Positions 11,801-25,488 of a stretch of DNA of 64,000 bases are shown here, piece by piece (positions within the stretch are counted from its first letter, which is position 1; the number at the start of each line of letters is the position of its first letter). The DNA is taken from contig CANXME010000547.1 of NCBI GenBank assembly GCA_948144175.1, positions 27,867 through 91,866 of the forward strand, read 5' to 3'. The translations under genes were made by a program, and so were the position numbers. A model generated the notes under the pieces. It saw only the letters and a list, made by a program, of their open reading frames with translations. It had not been told where the DNA came from and made no database searches. The stretch is from Closterium sp. NIES-65 (Eukaryota; Streptophyta; Zygnematophyceae; Desmidiales; Closteriaceae).

Positions 11801-14027
11801 TGGAGTAAAAGCTGGCAACGAAGTTTGCGCTTCTGTGGACTTCTCGTTGAGTTGGTTTCAACTGCTATGCGTGTGTTGGTGGTGTTTCGTTGACGAGGAC
11901 TGGTGTCGTTGGTCCTGCTGCTGCTGCCGATGTTGTCTCTGCTGCTGCCGATGATGTTTCTGCTGCTGCCGATGATGTTTCTGCTGCTGCCGATGACGTT
12001 TCTGCTGCTGCCGATGTTGTTTCTGCTGCTGCCGAATGTTGAATTGTTGCTAACGCGCGTGTTCTTTCTTCTTCAGGGATGGTGTGCGAGTACCAGAAGC
12101 CTTCCGGGCTGAAGTCCGGATCAAGATCCGGAGGATGTGTCCAGTCGGCGAAGTTCACGATGGCGTCGCTGTCTGCAGTGCCCAGGTCTGGGACGAAGTC
12201 TAGGACGAAGACGTTGTTCTTCAAGACCGCCTTCCCGATGTAGATGCCGCCTTTCCCCTGGTATAATTTGAACTCCTGGGTGGTACTGTCGGCTTCCAAG
12301 TGAATGCCTTTCGCCATCAACTGGCTGACGCTCAGTAAGTTGTAGCCGGGTCCCTCCGCGATTAGTACCTTTGACATATGCAGTATAACATTTGTCTCTC
12401 GTGACTGAAGTTGTACTACTCCTTGTCGTCGTGTGCGCAGGTTCAGGTTGTTGGCGACTGTGATGACGACCTCTCGTTGAAGTCGATGTTCGCGTTGGAC
12501 GAAGCGTCCCGAAGAGCACATGTGCTGTCCGCAGCAACTGTCCAAGAACCATGTATCTTTCCCGGACGGTTCGCTTTGAGCAATCAATGGCGGCGTACGT
12601 CGGGTTCGGTTGAAGGGATTGCGGCGAGGCGTGCTGTTGTCGAGTTGCTCTTCTGGTGAGTAGTATGGGGGTGACTCGGTTGTGCAGGAATCTGTTATCT
12701 TTACCATGCAGTTGATGATGTTTCTTGCTTTTTGTGCAGGTTGTCCTGTTGGAGTCGTTGAAGCTTGGACTGAAGGTGTCGGGGTAGCTTGTGTTGAAGT
12801 GACTTGGCTGCTCGAAGGTCGAAGTTGTCGCTGTGGTGTTGTCGATTGATGACGATACGGGCAGTGCGTACGAGGATGCCCTGAAGTCTTGCAGATGTGG
12901 CAAAACGGAGGTACTGGCTTCGGTTGTTGTTGCTGTCGACTGTTGTTGTTGCTGTAGCGTCGCTGGGTGTGAAACGCGAACTCTGGTACTGACGTTTTCT
13001 TCTTATGTCGTTCTTCTTGCAGGTCCATGTCCTGCTGCTCGGCATGGATTTCGGCGCATAGTGCTGCTTCGGAGATTCTCCCGTGTGCTCATAGTACGGC
13101 GCGAGTGGAGCGCCAGTGAGGGCCGAGACCGCCGATGACAACCGTGACAAAGGCGTCTTCTAAGATCGATCCCCCACATCGAAGAAGCCTGTCGCGCAGT
13201 TCGCGGCAGCGACTGATATACTCCATGCCCTTCTCGCCTGGTTTCATTTCTATTGTTGTCAGCTGCGCCATTAACCGACATTGGTTTATATTGTCTGTTG
13301 CTTGATACAGCTTCTTCAAGTGGTTGTACGCGAGCTCCGCGGAGTTACCGTAACCTCGGTAAGTCCTTATGTTCTGCTGTTGGGATGGGGTGATGTTCCT
13401 CAGTAGTATTGTGTACGCCATCATCGATTGATAGGTGTACTGCTGCTTCTCATACTGTGTGCCGTTTGTTGGATATGGCAGGGACCCGTCGAAGAAGCCA
13501 AGGATCTGCGCTCCTTCCATCATCAGCTCGAATTCGAACGACCAGGTAAAGAAGTCCTTTCCGTCAAAAGGCTTTGTCGTTTGTAGTTTTAGAACATGCG
13601 CGAAATGCGACTGAACTTGTAATGCGTCCAGCGCTCTCTCTTGTCCCGGTGCAGGTTGTGGTTGCGGCATGAAGCTGACAGAGCCGGGCTGGGGCTCGTA
13701 CGGAGCGAAGGTAGGTTGTTGATGTTGATTCCCGCGTGCGTAGGATGAGCCATCGAGACTCATGGGTGTCACGTTGTTGTTGTTGTTGCTGTTGTTTGAT
13801 TGCGCAGGTACTCCTTGCTGGTGCTGCTCGTAGAAGGACATGAAGGAGAAGAATTTCTCCATCATGCTTGGATCGAAGCCCGCGCCTTGGTTTGCGGGTG
13901 TTTCCGTGGACCCAACTGCTGGTCTCGTCGTTGTCCCTTCCTCTGTCTGTAGGCCAGAGGCAGGAGGTGGAGTAGGGGTAGTACCGGGAGAGCCGTTGGA
14001 GGAGCTCCTCTCCTTTCTAGCAGACAT
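8870..14027 (-). pseudogene. Gag-pol region of copia element A
   Basis: Order in the element sense: gag (from 14027), CCHC zinc knuckle (CHICKTSGHPRTHC, near 12900), protease region (near 12550), integrase with HHCC and DDE blocks (SDGGGEYTS), reverse transcriptase (VYVDDLLYIG, near 9840) and RNase H (DADHAGDSDN, near 9340). This order is Ty1/copia. A Ser/Ala/Glu-Thr repeat (AAAETSSAAAETSS) separates protease and integrase near 11910-12040. The region is a fossil with about two breaks. Confidence 0.85.
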
Positions 14028-14089
14028 GTCTTCTTGATGTATTGAGTGTTGAAAAAATAGTACCTTTAACTCTAACTGCTCTCATACCA

Positions 14090-14145
14090 TGTTGGGCTGA
14101 AAAGCCCTAGGATCTTTGTAGAGTTAAATTCTGAGTAAGTGATGT
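14090..14145 (-). repeat. 5' LTR of copia element A, first segment
   Basis: This segment matches the start of the LTR at 8439. The LTR is opened after GATGTA by the TIR element and resumes at 19453. Confidence 0.85.
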
Positions 14146-14751
14146 ACCGTATGGCCCCTGATAGAAGCGCAGGCCTATGTTAAGCGCATGCGCTTGTATA
14201 TGGAGCAATTCGCTTATGGCCGATCCTCAATTATAAGCGCACCCCTTATGAAACCCTGATTTATTATAAGCGCATGTATAAACATATTTCAAAAAAACGG
14301 ATTGAAACAGTAACGACTTCCCGTTTTGAAGCGAGTCCACATCCACTTCTACTCTGTTTGACTCCCTCGAGGGCGGGCTCGCTCAGGAAAAGCGCAACAG
14401 CGCGAAGTTGACCTGACAGGGGGGCTCGGGAACACCTGTTGTCTGTGCGCTGCAAGCGAGCGACTACAGGCTATTGGTCGTACACTGAGGCAAGCCTGTG
14501 CGATGCGAACGAGCCACTGCAAGCTATTGGTTCGTACACTCTGATGGGGCGAGCATGACACATTCCTATGCGAAAGTGACGTGTCATTGCCCTTGTGCGC
14601 CAGCAGAGAATCGCCCTCGCGAGATTCTGACTCAGAACGCTCCACACATTTCGATTTCAATGAAATTGCAAGACTCTAATGCACACTTTGGTGCGTTTAT
14701 AACATATTTCTGTGTTTGTTATTATATAAGCGCATGCGCTTATAATTTTGA

Positions 14752-14879
14752 TGTTGAACAAGAAATGAATGAACTAACAGTGAAAATGAGTACAAGTATG
14801 AAAAACTAGGAATGTGTACCCCTTATAGGCTAACCCACTGTAGCCTAAACAACTACAACAACATATATAATGTTTGACA
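14752..14879 (-). repeat. 3' LTR of copia element D
   Basis: 128 bp, TGTTGAACAAG ... ATGTTTGACA. In element orientation it resembles the LTR of element G (TGTCA.A.CATTATA, then GTAGGCTA.AGTGGG and GGGGTACA). Confidence 0.8.
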
Positions 14880-15144
14880 CACCCCCATAGGCGAAGTGGG
14901 GGAGAACTAGGGGTCACAAGACCAGTCAAGTAAAGCAAAGCAAAGCAAAGCAAGCTCAGGGTGGATCACAACGTCACCACACAATCCGAGCACAAGTGCA
15001 AGGCCACAAGGCCAGTTCACATGCAGGAGTACATATATATATATATATAAGACTAAACAAGCAAGAGCAGTGATATATATATATGTAACAGTACAAAGAG
15101 AGTCAAGAGGAGAGCAAGTGAGGCAAGACAGACACAAGACCCAG

Positions 15145-18100
15145 CTAGGTACAGCAGCGCTGATGATCACAAGGCGGAAGTGCCTTGGTGAAGACATCAG
15201 CAGTGTTGGCCTCAGAGGCCACGTACGCAAGCCGCAACTGACCACGCTGCTGTAGCTCACGAGAAAGGAAGTAGCGGAGAGCAATGTGCTTTGTTCTGTG
15301 CTCCAGTCTCTGCTCCCGACACAAGGCCACCATGGCCTTGTTGTCGACGTACAGGACTGGAGGAGAACGAGGCGGCTCTCCAAGGTCAGTCAGCAGGTAG
15401 GTGAGCCAGCAAAGCTCCTGAGCAGCCATGGCCCCTGCGTAGATCTCAGCCTCACAACTGGAGCCGAGAACAGAAGACGAGCGAGTAGCCCGCCACGAAA
15501 CAGAGCCGGAACCAAGGCTGAAGGTGTAACCCTGTGACGACCGCTGCGTAGCCTGGTCGTCAGCCCAAGAAGCGTCTGCGTGTCCAGTGAGGACCACTGG
15601 ACTCCGCCCTCCAAGCACTAGCCCCATGCCCGACGTACTGCACAAGTAGCGCAACACCCTCTTCGCTGCAGCCATGTGCTCTGGTCGGTGTCTCCCAGGA
15701 GCAACATAGCGCGCAAGAATGCTAAGAGGGTATGCAAGGTCAGGTCGTGTGCAGGTCATCAGGTACATGAGACAGCCAACAAGCTCTGGGTACGGGCCAC
15801 TCGACTCTACGGACTCATCCAAAGGCAGAGCTGAGAGCGAGTGGCGAGTAGACAGAGGAGTGGCCTGAGGCGAGGAGTACGTGAAGCCGAAGCGCTGAAG
15901 GACCTGCTGCACCATGTGTGACTGAGTCAGGGTAATGGTGCGGCGTGCTCTGTCCCGGGTGATCTGCAAGCCAAGGTAGCTGCGCAGTTCACCCAGGTCA
16001 GTGCACGTGTGTCTCTTCTGCAGCTCGGACTTCACGTAGGCGAGTCCAGTAGTGTCAGCTGTGGCAAAGACCAAGTCGTCGACGTACACGAGGATGTAGA
16101 ACGGCGGCAGAGAGGTGTCGGTGCGCAGAAACAGCGACGGGTCGGCAGTAGAAGGAGCGAACCCAAGAGCCGCAAGCGTAGTTCTCAGTGTGTCGTGCCA
16201 CTCACGTGGCGCCTGGCGGAGACCGTAGACTGGACGCCGGAGACTCCACTGGGTACCAGGAGGGAAAGACCCAGTGAAGCCAGGTGGGCGACGCAGCCAG
16301 ATCTCCTCGTGCAGGCTGCCCTGCAAGAAAGCTGTGCTGAAGTCGAGAGAGTGCAGCTCGTAGTCCCGGTGAGCAGCAATGTGCAGCAGTACCCGAAGAG
16401 TGGTCATCTTCGGGGTGGGGGAGAAGGTCTGAAAGTAGTCAACTCCCTGCCGCTGACTGAAGCCACGAGCCACGTAACGCGCCTTGAAGACAGGCGGAGA
16501 ACCCGGCGGCCGCTTCACCCTGAAGATCCACATGCCACTGACGATGTTCGCCCCAGGAGGGGGGACAGCGTCAACGTAGGTGCCTATGGACTTCCAGGAA
16601 GCCATCTCTGCATCCATAGCTGCCTGCCACTGAGAGGAGTAGGGACCCTCTATCGCCTCCGCGTAAGAGCGCGGAGTCGGGATGTCAAGTGCATCCGAGT
16701 CTCCCTCAGGGGTAAGCAGTACGGACACGAGATGAGGTGAAGCAGCGGCCAAGCACTGGAGCTTCTCCTGCCTGTCCTCAAGGACGTCCGTGCCAAGGGC
16801 ACACGCACCCCCGACGGACGGAGGACAGACAGACTCAGACTCAGCGACAAGACTCGCAGCGTAGTCTAGGCGACAGCGAGCAGCAAAGTCGACGTGCTCA
16901 GCAACTAGGGCAGACGCAGCAGAAGACTCAAAGGAAGGGTCAGTGACGGCAGTAGCAAGGAGACGCGTGACAGTAGGACTGGCAGCACGAAGAGAGTCCG
17001 ACGCAGGGTCGGCGAGAGCAGGAAGGGAGGACGCAGAAGGAGAAGGCAAAGGGGCACGCAGAGGAGCAGTAGACGGACGCAGAGACATCCGGTGCGTGCC
17101 AGGGACAGGAGGAGGACGCTGACGCGAACCGCGACCACTAGCGCTAGCAGGACAGACAGGCGACGCAGGACGAGACGCAGACTCACGACGCTCAGTAAGA
17201 CCGCCAGTAGGACCAGTATAAGGAGACGGAGCACGTAGTGGGGAGGCCGGCTGCAACTGTAACTGTGACGGGACAGGCTGTGAACACGTTAAGGGAGGAG
17301 GACCAGGAGGAGGCGAGAGACCAAGAACCTGCTGAAGGAGCGGAACGAAGTACGGCTGAGGGCGCGCGGCGACTCCAGACACAGCAGGGACAGCACCTGT
17401 ACCCCCACCGGCAGTACCAGAACCAGCAACAGCTCCAACGCCCAGGTCCTAAGTACGAGCCTCAGCACCAACGCCCGAGTCCTCAGCACCAGCAGTGGCT
17501 CCAACACCAGGGTCCACAGCACCTGCCGCAGCTCCGACGCCCGGGTCCTCAGCACCAGCAGGGACTCCGACACCAGGGTCCACAGCACTAGCCGCAGCTC
17601 CAACGCCAGGGTCCGCAGCACCAGCCGCAGCCCCAACGCCCGGGTCCTCAGCACCTGCAGCACCTCCAACCCTCGGGTCCGCAGCACCAGCAGCAGCTCC
17701 AACGCCAGGGTCCGCAGCACCAGCAGCAGCTCCAACGCCAGGGTCCGCAGCACCAGCAGCAGCTCCAACGCCCGGGTCCGTAGCACCAGGGGCAGCCGGG
17801 TCCGTGAGACGAGGCGCACCACTCCGAAGTGTGCAACGGCGCTCGTACCACTCACGGATCCGCTCACGAGAGGGGAGCTCCCGACTAGGAGGAGAAGTAC
17901 CAGCCCCAGTCCCTGTAGTGTGCCTGGTTCCAGAGGTAACACTCCGGAGGCTGCAGTCCTGTAAGTACCACTCACGCAACTGCTTCGAGGAGAGGTCTCG
18001 TCCAGGTGTAGCACCCTCAGGCCCAGCACCGCCAGGCTCAGCACTCCCAGTCACCGCACCCCTTGGCTCAGCACCCCTAGGCTCAGTACCCCCAGTGTCC

Positions 18101-19344
18101 GCACCCCCAGGCTCAGCACCCCCAGTCTCCGCACCCCCAGGCTCAGCACCCCCAGAGTCAGCACCCCCAAGCTCAGCACCCCCAGTCTCCGCACCCCCAG
18201 GCTCAGCACCCCCAGCAGGACGAGAGTCGACAGCAACCTCAACAGGCTCGACCGGGTCTACCTGAGACACACCTGAGGGAGCGGCACCCTGAGGGGGGAG
18301 GGGGTCTACGACAGCAGCACCTGGCGCGAGGAAGAGAGGCGGGGGTGGGAGCGGGGCAGTGCGGTAGGGGAAGAGGCGGTAGTAGGGGACAGACTCGTCA
18401 AAAGTGACGTCCTGAGAGGGCAAGACCCGGCGCGAGGTGGCGTGGTAAAACTGCCAACCAGGCGCGTCCGGAACAAAGCCGAGGAAGACGCAGGGAACAG
18501 CACGAGAGGAGAGCTTGTCCGCAGACGAATCGCGGACAAAAGCTCGAGATCCCCAGACCCGGAAACGCGACGCATCGCCAACCTCCCCCGTCCACAGCAG
18601 TGTGGGCGAGGTCTCCGGCAAGGAGACACGGGGCCAGAGGTTGAGCTGATGCGCAGCGTACCGGACCGCAAACGGCCACAGAAAGTGGGGGGCAGCCGCA
18701 TGGATCAAGGAGGTACGAGCGACCTCCATGACCAGGCCAATGCGGCGCTCCGCAACCCCATTCTGCTGTGGAGAGGCCGGAAGCGTGAACGACTGCTCAA
18801 TGCCGTGCTCAGCACAGTAGGCTGCCAAGAGGTCGGAGGAGAACTCACCAACTCTGTCAGAGTGCAAGCGCAGGACAGGAAAGTCCGAGCGGAAACGCTC
18901 GCTGAGCTGGAGACGAGCTCTGCGGATCCAAGGGATCAAAACATCAGGGACCTCACCCTTGGCGCGCAAGGGGAAGACCGTGGTGTAGCGCGAGTAGTCG
19001 TCAACAATGATCAGGAAGTACCTCTCCTGACCCTGACCACGGACGCGGGCTGGGCCCCACACGTCCATGTGGAGCGTCTGCAAAGGAGCAGTCGTCGGGG
19101 GAGACGAGGAGGAGTGAGGAGCGGCGCGCTGCCGCCCCTCGACACAGGGAAGACAGGGAGGAGCAGGCGAGGGTGGGAGGGGAGGGAGGACCCTGGGAAG
19201 ACCAGAGACAAGGTACCGGGAGTGCATGGCACGAAGGCGCTGCACAGACGGGTGGCCCAGTCGGTGGTGCCAGAGGACAGTCTCGTTCGCTAGAGAGCGA
19301 CACGAGCAGGGGGCAGACAGCTGACCTGACGCGGACGCAGACAC
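15145..19344 (-). pseudogene. Pol region of copia element D
   Basis: In element order: integrase zinc region (HRLGHPSVQRLRAMHSRYL), integrase core (VDDYSRYTTVFPL), a long linker of degenerate repeats, reverse transcriptase (LDFSTAFLQG, VYVDDLVFA near 16070) and RNase H (GHADASWADD near 15570, then TKHIALRYF). The domains identify Ty1/copia. It is a fossil with a small number of breaks. Confidence 0.82.
17455..18225. repeat. Two minisatellites within element D
   Basis: Units of about 33 bp (GCAGCTCCAACGCCCGGGTC...) occupy 17455-17800. Units of 15/30 bp (CCCCCAGGCTCAGCA) occupy 18020-18220. On the coding strand they give repeats such as AADPGVGAAAG and GGAEPGGAETGG between integrase and reverse transcriptase. 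Confidence 0.85.
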
Positions 19345-19820
19345 AGACGCAGCTACCTAAATGTTTGACATTTGACTCATTTATAAGCGCACCCCCCTAA
19401 AAAACACTGTTTTATTATAAGCGCAGATGCGCTTCTATCCGGGGTATTACGGTAATAGCGGAAGCGTTGAATAAAGTCCTTGAACCACCTTGCGCTAGTA
19501 TGTGAGGGCAAAGTAAGTTGATTAAAGCAAAGAGATACAGGAATAAATATATGAGTACAAAGAATATGAAGAGACATTATAACTACTTTACTGTTGCGGT
19601 TCGATACAGTGCGACTCGGGCAACTGCTCAATGTCGAGTCAGTTGTGTGTCCTTGCTGTCGCGCTACGTCAGGTCAAAGGTCGCTGACCTTTGACTTTCT
19701 CGTAACCTCCAGCGGTTACGTTAACTTCCGAGGGTTGACTCGCGATGCTTCGATTTGAGCTGCTTCGCTTGTGTCTTGAGTTCTGACACGACAGAGGCGC
19801 TTAAACTATTTGTTCCCAAC

Positions 19821-20261
19821 TGTTGGAAACAATAAGTCCTAAGTGCGCTTCTGTCGTACCAAAACCCAAGGCACCAAGCGAAGCAGTCCCAATCGAAGCA
19901 TCGAGTCAACCTCGGAGGTTAGGGTAACCGCCTGGAGGTTACGAGAAAGTCAAAGGTCGCTAACCTTTGACTCGACAATTACAGCGCGACAGTTAAGGAC
20001 ACACAACTGACTCGTTACAGAGCAGTTGCCCGAGTCGCACTATATCGAACCGCAACAGCAATACAGTTATCTATCTATCTATTCGTATTCCCTGTACTCT
20101 TATATAAATCCTTGTATTTGCTTGTTTAATTCAATCTACTTTGCTCTCACACACCAGTGCAAGGTCGGTTCACAATCCTCATTAAACGCTTCCGCTATTA
20201 CAAGTTTCTACCCAAGAGTTCTCCTCTGCAAAGATCCTAAGGGCTATTTCTCAGCCCAACA
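19821..20261 (+). repeat. 5' LTR of copia element B
   Basis: TGTTGGAAACAATAAGTCC ... CTCAGCCCAACA, 441 bp, the same as 25467-25907. Confidence 0.93.
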
Positions 20262-20312
20262 TGGTATGAGAGCTGACAGGGGAAAACTCTAACCTTTTGA
20301 TCATTACAAGAC

Positions 20313-23300
20313 ATGGCAACAAACAAGGAAAGGAGCTCCCCTAATGGCTCCTCGGGCACTACTCCTACTCCACCGCCAGCCTCTGGCCTGCAGACAGAGG
20401 AAGGCACGGCAGCAAGACCAAGGGGAACGTCAACCGAGACCCCCACGAACCATCCTTCTGACTTCGACCAGAGCATGATGGAGAAATTTTTCTCCTTCAT
20501 GTCCTTCTACGAGCAACACCAGCAGTCGGGACCTGCTCAGACACACAACAGCAACAACGGAGCGACACCCATGAGCCTTGACGGGTCGTCATACGCGCGA
20601 GGGAATCAACAGCAGCAACCCACCTTCGCCCCGTACAAACGCGGGTCAATCAGCTTCCTGCCTCAACCTCCACCTGCGCAAGACAAACCAATGGATGCCT
20701 TACAAGTACAGTCGCAGTTTGCGCATGTTCTGAAACTACAGACGTCAAGACCTTTCGACGGAAAGGACTTCTTTACCTGGTCCTTTGAATTCGAGTTGAT
20801 GATGGAGGGCGCGCAGATACTCGGCTTCTTCAACGGATCCCTGCAGTATCCAGCAAACGGGACACAGTATGAAAAGCAGCAGTATACGTATCAATCCATG
20901 ATGGCGTATACTATTCTACTGAGAAACATCACACCAACCCAGCAGCAGAACATTCGCTCTTACCGGAACTTCGGCAACTCGGCGGAACTCGCGTACGGCC
21001 ATCTGAAGAACCTGTACCAGGCAACAGACAGTGTAAACCAGAGCAGGTTAATGGCGCAGCTGACAACAGTTGAAATGAAACCAGGAGAAAAAGGGTTGGC
21101 GTATATCAGCCGATGTCGCGAATTGCGCGACAAGCTTCTTCGATGTGGAGGGTCAATCTCTGAAGACGCCTTCGTAACAGTTGTCATCGGTGGCCTCGGT
21201 CCTCAGTGGCGCGCCACCAAAGCAATTCTTCGAGCACACGGGAGGATCTCCGAAGCGGCACTTTGCGCAGAAATTCACGCCGAGCAGCAGGATATGGACC
21301 TGCAAGAAGAAAGACACAAGAAAAGGACATTAGCACCGGAGTTTGCTTTCCATACTCAGCGACGACACAACTACTACAACAATCGACAGCAGCAGCCGAA
21401 GTTAGTACCTCCATTTTGTCACATCTGCAAGACATCAGGACACCCACGCACGCACTGCCCGTCTCGACAGACAACACCACAGCGACAACTGCGGCCTTCA
21501 AGCACCCAAGTTGCTTCGACACAAGCAAGCTCGACAACCACGATTCAAGCTTCAACGACCTCAACTGGACAACCTGCACAAGGAGCAAGACATATAGTCA
21601 ACTGCATGGTCAAGATAACCGACTCTTGCATAACAGAGTCACCACCCCATTACTCACCGGAAGAGGAGCTCGACAACAGGACGCCTCGTCGCGAATCACT
21701 CCATCCAAATCCGACTTACGCCGCTATCGCTCAAAGTGAACCGTCCGGCCAAGACACCTGGTTCTTGGACAGTTGCTGCGGGCAACACATGTGCTCGTCC
21801 GGGCGTTTCGTACAACGCGAACATCGACTCCAACGGGAAGTGATCATCACGGTTGCCAACAACCAAAACCTGCGCACACGAAGACAAGGAGTGGTACAGC
21901 TTCAGTCAAGAGAAACAAATGTCATACTGCACATGTCTAAGGTACTCATCGCTGAAGGACTCGGCTACAACTTACTGAGCGTTAGCCAGTTGATGGCGAA
22001 AGGAATTCATCTGGAAGCCGACAGCACGACCCAGGAGTTCAAGCTTTACCACGGGAGAGGCGGTCTCTACATCGGGAAAGCAGTGCTGAAGAACAACGTC
22101 TTCGTCCTCGACTTCGCTCCTGACCTCGGCACTGCAGACAGCGACGCCATTGTGAACTTTGCTGATTGGACACACCCTCCGGATCTCGACCCTGACTTCA
22201 GCCCGGGAGGTTTCTGGTACTCCCACACTATCCCTGAAGCAGAACGAACAAGAGCGTTAGCAACGATTCAACATGAAGCAGAGACGACAACATCGGCAGC
22301 AGCGACAACATCAGCAGAGACGACAACATCGGCAGCAGCGACAACATCGGCAGCAGCGACAACATCGGCAGCAGCAACAACATCGGCAGCAGCAACAACA
22401 TCAGCAGCAGCAGGAACAACGACACCAGTCACAGTCGACGAAGCACCACCAACACCCGCGCAACAGCTGAATCCGACTCAACGTGAAGTCCACCGAAGCG
22501 CCAACCTCGTCGCCAGCTTTTACTCCAACTCCGACGCATATCAGCATTCACCCGGACACCGCGCCTCTGAAGAGATCTGGCACGCACGCACAGGACATCC
22601 AAGCAACACGGTTTTGAATAACACGATAAGAGCAGGAGTCCTTGACAAAGACTCTCTACTTCTACCCGATGGCAGAGAACTCCAGAAGGCACGAGGGACT
22701 TGTCTTATATGCCCCGAAGCTGACTTACCTCATCGACCGTTTGCTTCACATCACAACCCGAGCGCTCCAGCGTACGCACCACTCGAAAAAGTCTACAGCG
22801 ACATCCTCTACAATCGCGAACCAGGACAAGTCAACTACAACTACACCATCACCTTCATCGACGCCGCCACTCGATACGTCTGGCATCGCAACCTACCCAG
22901 CCGCGACATGGCGCTCGCAGCATTCGCCGCCTGGCTACCGATAGCAGAGAGAGAGTCTGGAACACAACTGAAAAATTTCCAGTCAGACGGAGGTGGCGAG
23001 TACACCTCTCAGCGCTTCAAGCAGTTCTTGGCGGAAAAGGGGATCAAGCAACTCCTCTCCCTTCCCTACGCACATCAGCAGCAAGGTGTTGCAGAACGAC
23101 TGAACAGGACCCTGCAGAACAGCATGCGCAAACTGTTACGTGGCATGCGGCTACCCAACCACCAGTGGCCAGCAGCAATGGACCACGCTGTCATGCTGCA
23201 CAACTTGTTGTCGTCGTCGTCACTCCCGAACAACGCATCACCGCATCTGCTGTGGACAGGGAAGCAGGGCAGCACGAAAATGTTACGAGTTTTCGGGTGC

Positions 23301-25488
23301 ATGGTACAGTACAGACCCCCAGAAGCACGAGCGGGAAGATTTTCGCAACGGGCACAGTGGGGACTACACCTCGGCATCGAGAAAAATAACAACGCATGGA
23401 GAATCTTCGACGTCCACACAAAGGAAACAGTAGCAGCACGTGACGTGATCTTCTACGAAAGACTCACCCTTCAGACGTACCTCGCCAACTTGCACGAGAA
23501 TCGGGACCTCACCAGTGGTTTTCGTGGTGACCGAGCCTTCGCGTCAGCAGCGGACGAAGCAGACTGGGATGAACAGAACGTCGACAACGCCTCGGAAGAA
23601 GCCGGACCTCTCCCATACTGCTCCGTCGACGTGCCCATGGATGAGGATAATCCTCGCGACAGTAACAACGCCGAAATCTTCTACCGTTTCGCCGACGATG
23701 GTTACGTAACACCTGTGACAGTCAACACCAACGAAGCAGAAAGGGTAGGGCCAAATTTCATGCCCGACCCAGAAACGGGAGACGAAGCAGCTTATCCCGA
23801 GGATCCAGAACTCCCTCGATACTCACAGACTGGGCTGCAAATCCTTGGTCTCGTCACCGCAGTCCATGGCGCCGGCATTCCTAAGGAGCCTGAGACGGTT
23901 CAGCAGGCTCTGGGGGGGGGAACACAGGGAGAAATGGCGTGAAGCTATGGACAAAGAGCTGAAGGCACTGGAGGAGCGCAACACCTGGAAAATTGTTCCC
24001 ATCGGCGTAACTCAAAATAAAAACATTCTTACCGGGAAATGGGTCTTCCGTGTGAAGACGAAAGCTGATGGCACCATCGACAAATTCAAAGCCCGCTGGG
24101 TCGTACGTGGTTTCGACCAGGAGCACGGAAGAGATTACACCGAAACCTTCGCTCCGGTCAGTCGCCACACCTCACTCCGAATTCTCATCGCCGTCGCCGC
24201 CATGAAGAAAAAGAAATTGCGACAAATCGATGTTGCGAACGCATTTCTCTACGCACCTGTGGATGCAGAAATCTTCGTCGAACTCCCGCACGGCTCCCAC
24301 GGCGAACCCAACCAAGTGTGTCAACTACTCAAATCACTCTATGGGATCAAGCAGGCACCGCGACTGTGGCAGCAGTACCTACACGCCCGCCTCATCCGCA
24401 TCGGCTTCAAACAACTCCCGCATGACCAGGGCATGTATCGCCTCACAAAAGGAGGCGATTACGTCCTACTAATCGTCTATGTGGACGATCTCCTCTACAT
24501 CGGGTCAACCGACGACATCGCCACGTGGTTCGAAGGGGAGCTCCAGAAAGACCTCACGCTCACGGTCTCTTCTACGGTTACGCAATACCTCGGGCTCAAC
24601 ATCCGTGAGGAAGAAAACGCAATCTACCTAAGCGCCGAGAAGTACGCCGACACTATCGCGAAACGCTTTCGTCTCACACCAAGCGCCATCTCCACGCCTT
24701 ACCGCTACACGTCAGGAACCGAAAAGGGGCAATCTACTCTACTTAAACCCGCCGGCATACGCGACTATCAGAAGAAGCTTGGATGCCTTCTTTTCGCAGC
24801 AGTCACATGCCGTCCCGACCTATCCTACTCCGCGAGTCAGCTCGCTACCTATCTCAAGAGACCTGAAGCAGAGCATCTGGCGGAACTCGATCGTGCTCTC
24901 CACTACTTCGTCAGCACCGCGACGATCGGATTAACTTATCACAAAAACGTGACTACACCGACCAAGCTAATCGGCTACGTCGACGCCGATCACGGCGGCG
25001 ACACCGACAACAGGCGCTCACGCACCGGCTATGTCTACCGCCTTGAGCCTATCGGTCCTATCTCCTGGCAGTCGAGCAAGCAGGAGTTAATCGCACTATC
25101 TTCAGCAGAAGCAGAATATATTGCACTCTGCTCAGCCACCAAGGAGGGACTTTACCTTCGCGAACTACTGGAAGAAGCGAAGCTAGTCGAGTTACCCAGC
25201 TTCACCGTGTTCTGCGACAACCAGTCGGCAATTCGCATCGCCAACAAAAACGGCTTCGCAAACAGGACGAAACACATCGCCCTGCGCTATTTCTTCGTGA
25301 AGGACGAGATAGAAAAAGGGAAACTCGATCTGTCATACTGTCCAACATCTGAGATGGCAGCCGACTACTTGACCAAGAAACTCGGAAAGCAGAAGTTCGA
25401 ATACTGCATGATGCTGACTGGACAAGGCCACGTCACCAGCAGCGACACTCCAGAAGCGAAGGGGAGTGTTGGAAACAATAAGTCCTAA
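20313..25488 (+). pseudogene. Gag-pol region of copia element B
   Basis: Gag starts MATNKERSSPNGSSGTTP. A CCHC knuckle (CHICKTSGHPRTHC) lies near 21418, protease near 21760 and a Thr/Ser/Ala repeat near 22270-22410. The integrase HHCC and DDE blocks (FQSDGGGEYTS near 22980) lie at about 22560-23480. Reverse transcriptase (IDVANAFLYA near 24225, VYVDDLLYIG near 24478) and RNase H (VDADHGGDTDN near 24980) follow. This is canonical Ty1/copia order, about 1,700 codons in total, with about one break. Confidence 0.88.

Larger units (their letters stand above)
14752..19370 (-). mobile_element. Copia element D, broken
   Basis: This is a minus-oriented Ty1/copia element inside the TIR element, with 5-bp duplication TTTGA (14747-14751 and 19371-19375). 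The 3' LTR is 14752-14879. At the 5' end only the last bases of the LTR (TGTTTGACA) remain beside the duplication. Polyprotein parts from integrase to RNase H are present at 15145-19344; gag is not represented. It is broken, with a few breaks. The polypurine-like tract and the following segment (CAAGCTCAGGGTGGATCACA) are shared with elements E and F. Confidence 0.83.
14146..19452. mobile_element. TA-flanked terminal-inverted-repeat DNA element
   Basis: The left end is CCGTATGGCCCCTGATAGAA. The right end, reverse-complemented, is CCGTAATACCCCGGATAGAA; about 21 of the first 25 positions agree. TA is duplicated at 14144-14145 and 19453-19454, relative to the uninterrupted LTR at 8439-8862. Subterminal motifs AAGCGCATGCGCTT and GCGCTTATAAT recur at 14182-14290, 14725-14745 and 19380-19430. 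No transposase is seen, so it is probably non-autonomous (about 0.7 kb without element D). TA duplication and these ends suggest the Tc1/mariner/pogo group, by inference only. Confidence 0.72.
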
